A stretch of DNA of 64,000 nt from Mesostigma viride. Lineage: Eukaryota; Streptophyta; Mesostigmatophyceae; Mesostigmatales; Mesostigmataceae. The notes under the pieces are model-generated. The model made no database searches. It was not told where the DNA came from and worked only from the letters and a program-made list of their open reading frames with translations. Both the position numbers and the translations under genes were made by a program. Where the stretch lies: the NCBI GenBank assembly GCA_009746045.1, contig RPFO01000026.1, forward strand, positions 1,987,286 through 2,051,285, given 5' to 3'. Shown here piece by piece: positions 33,742 to 44,900 of the stretch. The first letter of the stretch is position 1, and every line of letters begins with the position of its first letter.

Positions 33742-34443
33742 TCACAGGCTATACCAATCCCCATTCAGGCCATCCTTGCCCTTGAGTCCACCCATGGGAA
33801 ACTGCTCCACCATGTGGGCCAACTCTGGCCAGTCCCTGCTGACCTGCAACACCACGCAAGTCTCAGCAGCTCCTGCCACCATCTGGGCAGCATAGCGAAG
33901 GCATGCCCCTGGATAGGAGAAGAGCACCACAGACTGACTCTCAGGGTCCATCACCCAAGTAGAGGACGTCTTGTGCCTGCTCACCCATGATCTGTACGCC
34001 CACCAGAACTGCAGAAAGGTCTTGACCACCGACCACTTAGCACCTATCAGAGGCACCAGCACCCTTAGTGGCGTCTGACGGATCTTAAGTTCCACAGTGT
34101 ACTTGGGCAACCCTGGATGGCAAAAGAGGTTAGAAGTCTCCAAAGGAAAACACCTTCTGGCAGAGCTGGAGGAAGAAGGAACCAAATCAAAGGCACCCTT
34201 CTGAACTGAAAACTCCAACAGCTCCATGTAGGAAGCCTCTCCCATACTCACTGGCTGCAACTGAGTAAATGCCTCCTTCAAGGCCTCAGGTAAGGCTGCC
34301 AGCATGACCGGCCCCTCAGCAGGCCTCATGTCAATCTCAGGTCCTGGTGACAATGCATACATCCTACGCAGCAGATGAGCCACAAAAAGGGGAGCCACTC
34401 TCATACAGGCTTGTGTGCAGCTGAGATAGGACCTCCTCCACAT
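33742..34443 (-). CDS. Unidentified 233-codon ORF near the 3' LTR of the LTR element
   Basis: The longest frame inside the LTR element, ending 360 bp before the polypurine tract. I recognise no domain. It has a mixed hydrophobic/charged composition with an SSSSS run near residue 95 and a Trp-rich stretch near 140-155. A second frame (34555-34364) overlaps its start and may be the true N-terminus joined by a frameshift. The position is that of integrase or an extra 3' ORF, but no integrase signature is visible. Its survival amid a decayed pol could be chance or mean it was acquired or kept. Confidence 0.35.
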   Translation of the reverse strand: MWRRSYLSCTQACMRVAPLFVAHLLRRMYALSPGPEIDMRPAEGPVMLAALPEALKEAFTQLQPVSMGEASYMELLEFSVQKGAFDLVPSSSSSARRCFPLETSNLFCHPGLPKYTVELKIRQTPLRVLVPLIGAKWSVVKTFLQFWWAYRSWVSRHKTSSTWVMDPESQSVVLFSYPGACLRYAAQMVAGAAETCVVLQVSRDWPELAHMVEQFPMGGLKGKDGLNGDWYSL

Positions 34444-35283
34444 AGCCTTCAGAGCTCACCTCCCCCTCCTCTCTGTTGAGTGCAGCCAACGCCTTGGCCA
34501 AAGTCTCATAGTGGTCACAGGGGCCCGTGCAGTTCCTATGATCCACATAGGCCACTCAGCAGCACCAAGGTAGAAACCTCCAGGTATATACTATTGGTCT
34601 GGTACACGAAGACGTGCATGCAGAACATGACCCACGTGTCTTAATCATACCAGGAATCAAGCCCTAGGTGAACCACTCCATATGTCGAGGGTACAACACA
34701 GAAGTCACTCTCCATGTGCCATCCAAGCTCAGATCCCCTCAACCATCCTCAGAAACTGGTCACCAAAATCTGGATGTCATCTCAGCTTAGTCCAACCAAA
34801 CTCCCACCAGAGTCCATCCCACTCAACTCAGATCCCCGTCGGATTCAATGAGTCCACATGAATCCAAGAAGGAGTAAACAGGATCAAGGCACCTAAGCCA
34901 AACAAGGCGAGGCCACTCCATGTTCTGGGACACCACCCTCCCTCAGCTAGAGTCCACGGGTGAAAGACAAGCCTGACATTCCCAGGGATAACGGGTCATC
35001 CACAGGGATCCATGCCACGAAATACTGACAACTCTCACTGCTTGATCAGGGCAGGAAGCAGAGTGTCATGTAGCAAGGCTAACCCTCTATACAGCGAACC
35101 CCACAAAACTAACTGGGCTGCCAGGGTCCAAGGCTCATCAAAGCTAGTCACCACAGCACACCCAAAGATTCCAGCCCTTCTCAAGGGAAGAGGTAGTCAG
35201 GGACAGATGCTGTATCACCACAACAGAGTGGCAGGTAACCGAGCCATAATAAATCCCCAATCCATCCCAACTGGGGACCTCCC

Positions 35284-35607
35284 TCAGATCACCAACAGGT
35301 CATAGCAGGCTGGGTGGATTCCAAGAATGCTCAATCCTAACACAGGGGCTGGCGTGAGCTTCTGCTGCAGCAAGTCCAAGGCCTGCTGACACCCGTCAGT
35401 CCACGCAAACTGGAACGAGGAAACGTCAACAGCGCCCCAGGTGGAAGTGCAGTCACCAAGAGGCAGGAGCAATCCAGCAGGAAGACGTCGCCAACAGGGT
35501 CGCCTCAGGAAGATCAAGGGTATCTCAGAAGTACACCCATGATGAAGAGAGGCCGTGGACAGGGTTGTCACCAGTGGGTACCCGTCAGCAGGTTGGGGAG
35601 GTGCCAC
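35284..35607 (-). pseudogene. Gypsy pol remnant (RT-RNase H junction)
   Basis: The reading FAWTDGCQQALDLLQQKLTP followed by APVL is the characteristic start of the Ty3/Gypsy RNase H-like connection domain. The surrounding frame is closed on both sides, with no RT YxDD or integrase block in continuity. Confidence 0.75.
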
Positions 35608-38299
35608 AAAGCACAGCCAAAATAGCCCACCGATGGCCAGCGAAACCAGGATACCACATAGTCAGGGATCTATGAGGTGAGCCCGACAGGATGAACTGAA
35701 ATCCCAGGGTGAATCCACGCTATGATCCTCACAGATCTCCTCCCCACCAGAACAAAATTCCCCCCCTCCAGTCGCACCAAAGGAGTGAGAGTGAGGTAAA
35801 GCCACATCTCCTTAGTAGCTAGTACACTCAAACCCATAGCCAGTGGCCTATGATAATCACAAGGCACACTATTTCTCCATAAGATGCCTGGGAAAACCAT
35901 CCACAGCCTTGAGAGGGATAGCAGAAGATCAGTAATGCCTCACCAGCATTATGAACGGTATGCCCCAACTTGTAAATCGTAGCACACGCTACCCCCATGC
36001 AAGGGCTAGGTGCAGCCCAATCCCCTGCACGCCCTGCTCCCCACACAAATCCCCCTCAGCATAACTGGTAAACTGGAGACTACCAGCATGCCTAATAATT
36101 CCACCCCTCTGCGTAGAATAAGCTGTAATAATCCTGGTATCAGCTTCCCAAGATTGACAGCATGACCTAGCAGGAACAAACGCCATGGGATACGCATGAA
36201 GACAGAGGCCCAGCCAACCAGAGAAGGGTGGGGGAGGCAAGTCTCTCAGCCCACTAAACCACTGGTGGCCTGCAGGGTCGCTCTATTAAGACGTCCTATG
36301 CACCTCATGACTAAAGATGGGGTGGGAACTACAGCATCCAAGACAGAGTTGCATACAAGGCAGCTTGAGAGCAGACTGAAAGCAATCACCAATCAGCCAA
36401 CTGATGTGCCCAAGCTTGGCAGGGCCCCAGCAACAAATCACTCCCCGCATCCATCCAGGTGGCACTACCATGCAAGGTAATGTGGGCATTAGGATCGAAG
36501 GAGCCCAAGACAAGGTTGCACAAGTAGGGCAGCGTAAGGGTATGCTGGATGAGGCCATCAGTCATCAAACAGATACACCCTCAGCTTGGCAGGGCCCTAG
36601 CAAGTAGACTGAACCATGTCCCCCTAGTCAAAGCATGGAAAGTAGTATCCATGTCCGTGGACCACGTAGACTGCCAAATGGTATTAATGTCAGTGTACCA
36701 CGGATACTGATGCACATGAGGCAGGTTGTAAGGGTGGTAGAGGGCTGAATGGGTCCCCCAACTAACCCACACCTCTAAGCTCATGTGAGCCCCCGCCCAG
36801 CACCAAGTAGTCCAACTCCTCAATTAAGAGTCAACGGAGTGGGCATCATTGTCATCACTGTCATGCCAAAGATTCCAGCCTGCCCCACAGTTGTAGCTCC
36901 GTTGATCCCGCCCATCATCCAACCACAAGGACATCCTACCCACGCAAACATGATGCCAGACCCCCCGTGCAAGCAGTCCCATTCATACAACCATCATGCT
37001 GTGCAAGCAATCAGCTCAAGGGCGGATGGTGTACTATCAAGACAACAAGCCATCCTGGCACCATGCAAGCAAGAATAAGTCCATAGCAGGGCAAAGCAAG
37101 GGTAGGAGGTTACTCATCTGCACAAGGCTGGCTTGATGTCCACCAGCAGGCAGGACCCAGCACTGCGTCAGGAGCAGGCACCAGCATTACAGATACTCGT
37201 CACTTGGGCGTCCCCAAGTCACCAGAGTCGCCAGCGGCCACCATGCAGTGCTTGCAGTCGCCACCACGAGTGCTCTCAGGCCCCACCATGAGTGCTGGTA
37301 GTCGCCACCAGGAGTGCTGGCACTCGTCACCATGAGTGCTTGCAGTTGCCACCAACAGCACTAGTCCACTACCAGGGTACTCTCCAACGTAGCCTCCATG
37401 CACCATGCCCGCCATAGACATGTTTCCAATCCCCCACTGGCCTCAAGCCCCCAAGAGGCTACTGCCACCACGCCCAATCAGCGTTGGACCACCCCCACAT
37501 GTGGGTATCCAACACAGCTGTTGCCTGACTGTACAACCAAGACTAGCTGCTTGCGCCGATCACGCTATGGGGAAGTGACTAAGCTGCTTTATGGAGGCCT
37601 GGGACGGACACCAATGAGCCTGGCTCCAGAAGCTGCTTGGAAGAAGGACCACATGCTGTCAACTGCCCGGACTAAACGTCAATCAGGCTGCAGGAAGGAG
37701 CCAGCACTCTTCACTATGGCACTCAGAAAACTGCCTAGTAGGCAAGCCACAGACTGCCAACCTATTAAGATAGCAGACTCGAACAGGGCTACTACCAAGT
37801 GCCAGGTAGCCAGAACTCCTAAGCCGGAGGAACACAAGGGCCTGAGGTTGTCCAACAGCCAGCAGAATTGCCCAAAAATCGAAAAAATGGGCCTAAAAAC
37901 GCCTTGACCAGTGTCAAAAATTCTGATCTGAGAACTATATCAGATATATTCACAGATAAGAACTATGACAGCAGCCCTGGTGTCCATACTTGCTGTCCTA
38001 GTGCACCTCCTAGGCCCAACAGGGACCATCTGCCAACAAGCAGTGGTAACCATCCTGTCCTGGGAGAAGTAAATGCGTGGTCACAATGGTCTGGCGCAGG
38101 TAAGGGCCCCAACTGGCAAGTGACCCACACCCCACTTGTAAAGGGACATTGTCAAGCAAGTGGTCCACCCCCTCTGGGAACATGTGTCAAAGGACACCGT
38201 CTAGCAAGTGGGCAACCCATGCAAGAGACACCTGGCAACTCATGGGTGCACGTGTGATACCCTCTAGGGGACAACCCACTGCAGGTATCCCGATGTCCC

Positions 38300-38640
38300 C
38301 TGATGTGGTGGCATCTACCATGCCATATGCCTCCATGATAGCATCTGGCACCCTTTGGCAGACCTGGGATATCCACTCCCCCGCAGAAATTTTCTCAGGG
38401 TAACTAGACACAGCTGTCCAAGTATGATAGTGGAAACCCCGTAAATGCTGTTGTTCTGCCCTGGCATGTGTGATGCCGTCTGGAAATTACATTGCAGACA
38501 TCCAGGATGTCCACTCCCCCGCAAAAAATTGCTCAGGGTAACCAGACGTAGCTGCCACCAATCTGGACAACTCCTAGGGAGCTCGCCCTACCCATAGTAC
38601 CATGATGATAGTGGGAACAACACAAATGCCGTTGTTCTCC
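38300..38640. repeat. Diverged tandem duplication inside the LTR element
   Basis: The block ..GA(T/C)(A/G)TCCACTCCCCCGCA(A/G)AAA..CTCAGGGTAAC(T/C)AGAC..AGCTG.. occurs at about 38370-38420 and 38507-38560. Both copies lead to an ATGCTGTTGTTCT or ATGCCGTTGTTCT block. Confidence 0.6.
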
Positions 38641-39466
38641 TCCCCACCAAAACCAAACCACCATACACGTGGGAGGAACCAAAGCTCAACCTAGAACGCC
38701 TCCACTGTCATGATGCTCAACAAGAAAAGGAAGAGTTTCCCCCACAACTGAAACAAATGTTTGGCGACGCGTGAATTAAGGACGTGCCACAGTCCTTAAA
38801 CAGCAAGGGTAGGCTGCCCATGCACCGAAGAAAAGGATCCTGAAAGATTGTCAAGTGAGTGCAAAAGGAACCTTGCGTAAAAAGGCAGCCATGAATCCCT
38901 ACTGTCCGCTCATCCGGAGCCACCCTCAAAAGACACGAGGTGTAACCTGAGCCACACCGTAAAAATGTCGTCAAAGAAAAGCAGCACCGGGAAAAAAAAC
39001 AACCTTAGACGGCGACGTCGTCAGGCGGTCGCGGTGGTGGTCGTGCGTGCAGCCGCAACCCGGAAACCGGGTGATAGGTGCCGTCGGCAGCAACAGTGCG
39101 TCGGCTCAGCCATAACCCGTAGCGCCATGTCAGCCTGGCCGAAAACAGAGCCTGCAGGGAAAAAAGACAGCTCCTAGCAGGATTCTGGAGCCGGACCTGC
39201 TGAGCTACTGGCCCAACACTCCGCATGCCCTGCTCGAAACGTAGCAACACTTGCGTAATGCCGATATATAAAGATGTTTGGAGCTAGGCAGAGACTGCGG
39301 CGTCAGCAGCCACGACAGACAGGGCGGTGGTCGGACTTCAGCACGATGCGGCCAGCCAGCCGAAAGCCCGTAAGTAAGGACGCTTGTCAATGAAATATTG
39401 CACGAATTTAAAGAAAGGGACGGTGACTTAGTGGTGCGTTAATAATGGCTTATGCAACACCCTTTT

Positions 39467-39697
39467 CTAGGGAGAGGTGAAGGAGAAGGTCGCCCACACC
39501 TGGTTCCGTAGGGATGAAGGTGATTGTGTAACCCGCCTCACTTCAGTCATAGAAGTACGATTGAAATTAAGTTGACGCCGTGGAGTATGAGTAGTTGTCT
39601 CAGCACCTTCCCTAGCAATGGGTTCCAGAGATGATGACGGATCTCCCAAACCTTGATTAGTAGGGGGTAAAGGTGATTGTGTCTTCGAACTACTCAT
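39467..39697 (-). CDS. Truncated gag-like N-terminal ORF of the LTR element
   Basis: A 76-codon frame, starting MSSSKTQSPLPP about 230 bp inside the right (5') LTR, where gag is expected. It is polar and Ser/Thr/Pro-rich and ends early, so it is a broken gag or leader ORF. No nucleocapsid knuckle is visible. Confidence 0.35.
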   Translation of the reverse strand: MSSSKTQSPLPPTNQGLGDPSSSLEPIAREGAETTTHTPRRQLNFNRTSMTEVRRVTQSPSSLRNQVWATFSFTSP

Positions 39698-39913
39698 ACT
39701 TCCACATGGAGTCGCGATCGTCTGCCTAGTAGAGACAACGGTTACGGCTGACTTCTAGTGTTACAGAGCAAGACAGTCACATCAGGATGTGTCTCAGTCT
39801 GTAACACCGTAAGTTTTCCGCAACTCTATGAATCTTCTCGGATGACAGACATCTGATCAACGTTGTACTACCCGGAAGGTTGCGACTTCAAGAGAAACAC
39901 CAAAGTAGAGATC

Positions 39914-39923
39914 CCCGATACCA
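39914..39923 (-). other. Primer binding site
   Basis: The complement reads TGGTATCGGG, resembling the TGGTATC-starting primer sites complementary to initiator tRNA-Met, two bases inside the 5' LTR. Confidence 0.7.
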
Positions 39924-39924
39924 A

Positions 39925-40703
39925 TGTAACGACTAAAAATGATCATCAACATCATCCACAGTCCAATATGAAAGATCTTTTACCTGGGTTGCTTTCCTGA
40001 GTCGCAGAACTTCAAGTATCCGAGCAACGTTGAGATGGAAATTCCACAGCACGTGATTTAGGGAATCACAACCCCTTGTAGACACAAAGACAAGCTCGTG
40101 TATAGACGACCTCTGTGGAACTGAAGGACGTCTATAGCCAAGGGGCTCTTATGGATGGACAACAAAGACAAGCTTTATTATACCATGGTGAATCAAAACC
40201 AACGTAGCAACAATGGCGACCCCACGTCCTTGATATCGACGTGCTTGTCGAACTTGCTCCAACCTTAGCCTGAAGAGAACCAATCAGAACCATGGGATTC
40301 TATACAAGATCTTCGTATCCATCCTAGTCACACAGAACAGAACAACACCACACACAGCCTGGCAGAATCTTTCCATGAGATCCTAAATCTGTCGTAAGCA
40401 CTGAAGTCCCAAAGGAGCATTTAAGACTCAATAGTACCAACTAACAAACTACAACCCCACGTGGATCAGGCCACGACCAATGAGGGCTCCTATCAGTAGT
40501 ATCAGCCAACAAACTACAACCCTACGTGGATCAGGCCACGACCAATGAGGGTTCCTATCAGTTGGTTGACAAAGTATCAGCTCCAAGTACCGTCGTCTTA
40601 GAAACCTCATAACTTTCTCAATACTGATCCAAAAGTCCTCAAATAAAAGCCAAACATTCACAAAACAAAGGATGTAACAACAAAGTCATTTTTGCTTGTT
40701 ACA
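39925..40703 (-). repeat. LTR (5' LTR with respect to the element)
   Basis: 779 bp, matching 32602-33382 except for one substitution (G to A near 40036) and a 2-bp deletion near 40256. It should hold the element promoter on the minus strand. Confidence 0.93.
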
Positions 40704-41990
40704 GCACTTAGGCGCTATACCTAGCAAAACCCTGAGGTCCCAAGGGTTATAGGGGTCGACCTAGGGAGCAAAATGATCCGGCAGCTCCGCGAGCTCTACC
40801 GTTTGAGCATATTGGTGTATGGGAAAATTCCGGTTTTCTAAAATGGGTCATTGGCCGGCGCGACGCGATACTGGCACGGCACGGCGCTGGATAGCTGAAG
40901 CCTTGTAGTGGTGGCAGACGGCAGCATACTTCCGTGCCTAGGGGCAGCACCATCTTGCGGGCAAACCCCCCCCCTCTATGGTACCTGCCAAAATTTTGAC
41001 TGCAGATTTGGGTTCAGCTCGCCAAGTGCTATCAGTTTGTCCGTCAAACCGTTTCAAAATTCCGACCATACAGGGAGCAGCAGAAATCCAAGTGTTTTGT
41101 TGTAAAAAACCCATATCGGCCCGGCACCCTACCTACCTACCCTTTAAGTTAACGGTTTTTGAGGCTCTGTAACTTCTAACCTATGAGAGACCCCCTGGGG
41201 TTGTGACCCGTGGCAAACATGCTTGTTTTCGCGAGATCTACTCGAATCCAGCGTCATGTAAATTTTCTTGTTTTTGGACAACCCCCCCTGCAAGGAGACA
41301 CATTTATCTTGGTGGACCTTGGGTGAACAGCGGCAAACAAAATGCGTGACGGTTGCAAGTGCAAGACGAACATGTATATAATTTGTCTCTTTGATATATA
41401 CTTGTCGACTGCCGTTCGACACGACTGGTCACGTCGTATCGAACGGCGTCATTATTAGCGCAATGGCTTTATCCGCCGTATAGCCACGTGGCGCGACACC
41501 CGTCTCCCATGTCCGAACCGACGTCCGACTCGAGCCGACTCAACTCAGACCTCACAAGGGCTCAGGCTCTCAGCTACTTAACTGCGGTAATAACCGGCAG
41601 TCCGGGCCGGGTACAGACGTACAGACTGTAGCTCGTATCCGGTACATACCCGGTGTATGTAATCGCCACACAGCGGGATCCGGATTTCCCGGACTGTGCT
41701 TGCATCCTCAAATGTGCTAAATCCGGGCGATGGCGGGCAGGTGCATTGGATAAAATATTACCAATCTGTCTGAGTGAAATGCGACGGAAAGAATGCAATG
41801 AGGTCGTGTTCTTGTTGATGGTCTAGGCTTACTTAACGAGGTGCATGCCTGAATGTATCGTGATCATCGCTTTCTGGTGAGTATCTCACCCGGCCTTGCG
41901 TGCTTATGGTCGCCTGACCATGGGCAGGATAATTGCTCTCCCTACGGGATTTCTTCTTAACAATCTCGGTATCGGACCTAAACCGTAAAG
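40704..41990. other. Intergenic region upstream of BBS4
   Basis: No gene is recognised. The stretch after the LTR is AT-richer and contains a hairpin at 41411-41447. The last few hundred bases should be the BBS4 promoter and 5' UTR. Confidence 0.5.
41411..41447. repeat. 15-bp-stem hairpin
   Basis: GCCGTTCGACACGAC (41411-41425) and GTCGTATCGAACGGC (41433-41447) pair with one mismatch around a 7-nt loop. No U-run follows. Confidence 0.85.
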
Positions 41991-44900
41991 ATGGCGAGCT
42001 CTTCTACGCAGATTCGAGAGAAAAATAACTACTACATCTACCTTCTGTATGTTCGACAGGTAAGAATCCTGCCGGTTTCCTCTTGCAACCAAGTCGTAAT
42101 TCGGCCGAGAAAAACAATTGAACCTAGTTGGATCACCTCACTGGTCAGCCTGTCGCCGTGCTTTTCTTGGCAACTGTACAAGTTATAAATCTGACCCGCT
42201 TTCGTGCCTACATGGGCAACACCGCGGGCCATGAACTGCAGGAATTCGACAAATGCCTCAAGGTCATTGAAACGCAGTTGGCCGAGTGCAATGGCCTCTG
42301 TGAGTACCCCATTTACGTGAAAGCGCTGATCAAACGGCAGCGGGGTGAAATCCAAGAATCGCTGCAGCTATTTCAGGCAGCAACCTGCCTCAACCCTGCC
42401 AGCGCAGACAACCTCAAGCAAGTGGGACGGTCGCTGTACCTGCTCGGAAAGCACAAAGCGGCGATCGACGTCTACGAAGAAGCAGAGAAGATCGGCATCC
42501 AGGATTGGGAGTTGTGGCACAATAAGGTGAGGGCAGGTCAATAAATCAGCTTTGGGGGAACCTGTGGTGTCAAGAGGGGGGCCTGCAAAATAACGACCCA
42601 AACACATGTACTCTCCCATGCATGCAGCTGGGAAACGGCAACTGCCCACGTTGTTGACGAGATAATCACCCTGCCTTCTTACCACTATCTTTTCTTGCTG
42701 TCTTTAATTCTAGGTCGTTCAAATATTATATATGTATGTATTAATGGGAGGCCCCCAGTAGCCCAGCCACCAGTGCCTTTCTATCACGACATCAGCCGAT
42801 TGCCCTGATAATGGTTTCACCCTGTCCCTCGACAATGTCGGCTGATACTGTCGACCTAGTTGTGCATAAATTAGCCTTCCTGTCTGAGTCGGGAGGCAGG
42901 GTCCACTTCGCATCCGCTTAATCATGTCATTTAAGTGACTGGTCATTGGCCTCCTCTACCATGTTCATTACTTCGTCCACATGCCACTGTGAAAACCACG
43001 TGACACGGCTGGTGAGAAGTCGGGTGTTTATTACCAGCCATATCATCATGTGGTTTTCACGGCAAAAAGTGGGGTGTGATTCACTAACAGTGTCATGTGG
43101 TTTTCACGGCAAAAAGTGGGGTGTGATTCACTAACAGTGTCATGTGGTTTTCACGGCAAAAAGTGGGGTGTGATTCACTAACAGTGTCATGTGGTTTTCA
43201 CGGCAAAAAGTGGGGTGTGATTCACTAACAGTGTCATGTGGTTTTCACGGCAAAAAGTGGGGTGTGATTCACTAACAGTGTCATGTGGTTTTCACGGCGA
43301 AAAGTGGGGTGTGATTCACTAACAGTGTCATGTGGTTTTCACGGTGGCATCTGGCAGAAGCTACAGATAGAAGATGTGGTAGGGGAGGCAAATGACCAGT
43401 TGCTTAATTGACACTGCCAGTTTCAATATCCAATAAACAGCATGGCCGCATGGCTTCCCAACGCCACCAACGTTCATGGTCGCGCCATTGCCCATGCTCG
43501 CCGCCGTGTTGCTGTCCCCATATTTATTACCACCAATTACAGGTGCAGGACCTGGGCTACGTCGTTTTGAAGACATGTGACAAGGCTTGCTGCCGACGTA
43601 CTGTTTTTTCTTCTGGGCTCACCAAAGATGAGATTCTTTATACTTGCTCACACCATCAGGTCATTTCTTGGCTCACCATTGCTGCGTTGTTGCCATCGTC
43701 ACGTTTGTCGCCCCCGCCGCCACCACGCGTGCAGGGCCTGTGCTACATCTTCCTGAAGAAATATGACAAGGCGGTCGAGTGCTTCCTCAAGGCCAACGAG
43801 ATCCAGCGGCACGACGCGACGTACATGCAGCTGGGCAAGGTGTACACACTGCAGGTGGGCAGGGCAAGATTATTAGTCATGCTAAATATAGGTGCTGTGT
43901 ATGCCATGCACATGCAGCTGCGCAAGGTGGCCACGCTGCAGGGAAAGGGGCACCGGGTGGGTGAGGGTGGTGTGGGAGACAAAAGGGAAAACGTGCGTGG
44001 GTGGCCACCTTGGCCGTGATGTAAACGCACCACGTGATGTACATGCAGGTGGGCAAGGTGGCCACACTGGATTCTGGAAGTGGGTTAAGGGACAGCAACC
44101 CGTGTTCCATACTGGGCATGCTGAGTTTAGGTGTTGCGTGACACGCAGCTGGGCAAGGGGGCCAAGCAGGACTAGATTTGTGGTGACTCGATATGGATGG
44201 TGGGGAAGACCGAAGGGGCAGCTTGTGTGGGTGCTATGCGATGCTCGCGACATGCAGCCTGGGCAAGTGGTCACATGCGGCCTTGTATGGGGATCCAGGG
44301 GGGTAAGGGAGCAAGGGAGACATAGGGAAGGAGAGCCGGGATAAACGAAGCCTTGGGGTGCAGGGGCGACGTAGAGCAGAGGAAAGGAAGTCATGTCCCC
44401 CCTTGTTCTGTAGACGACAGAATGACCCGGGAGCTCTATCACAAATCATCGCGTCTGTCCACGTGGGCGGGCGACGGTCGATGTCTCCGTGGAGGCATCT
44501 GACTTCTCGCTCAGTCGCCGAACTCATACCTCCTCTAGTCGCACCTCCTCTAGTCACACCTCCTCTAGTCGCGCCTCCTCTAGTCGCGCCTCCTCTAGTC
44601 GCACCTCCTCTAGTCGCGCCTCCTCCAGTCACACCTCCTCTAGTCACACCTCCTCTAGTCCCACCTCCTCTAGTCGCACCTCCTCTAGTCGCACCTCCAG
44701 TCTCTATCCCCTACCCATCCATCTGAGAAGGGGCAATAAGGCAGCGGTGAACGTGTACCTGGAGGCGTCCGAGTTCTTATTCCTTCACTCGTGCCTCCTG
44801 TAAACATATGTCCTGACCCCATGCATGTACAGGAAGACTACAAGGCGGCGGTGGACGTGTACCTGGAGGCGTCCGAGTTCTCCCCCGAGAACCCGAACCT

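Larger units (their letters stand above)
32602..40703 (-). mobile_element. Gypsy-type LTR retrotransposon, recent but degenerate inside
   Basis: 8.1-kb element with direct terminal repeats 32602-33382 (781 bp) and 39925-40703 (779 bp), both TG...CA. A 5-bp target duplication, GCACT, lies at 32597-32601 and 40704-40708. The LTRs differ by one visible substitution and a 2-bp indel, so insertion is recent. The minus strand is coding: a PBS-like TGGTATCGGG (complement of about 39914-39923, tRNA-Met-like) abuts the right LTR, and a purine-rich GAGGGGGAGATA abuts the left LTR. A Ty3/Gypsy RNase H connection motif survives at about 35325-35415, but pol is otherwise riddled with stops. It is non-autonomous, presumably mobilised in trans. 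Confidence 0.92.

Noticed and set aside
38965-39177. Plus-strand basic ORF with an RRRRR run
   Set aside because: Antisense to the LTR retrotransposon, short, and without a family match.
43044-44700. Regularly spaced repeats that could suggest a CRISPR array
   Set aside because: The 47-bp and 15-bp units are contiguous tandem minisatellites with no unique spacers, inside a eukaryotic intron.
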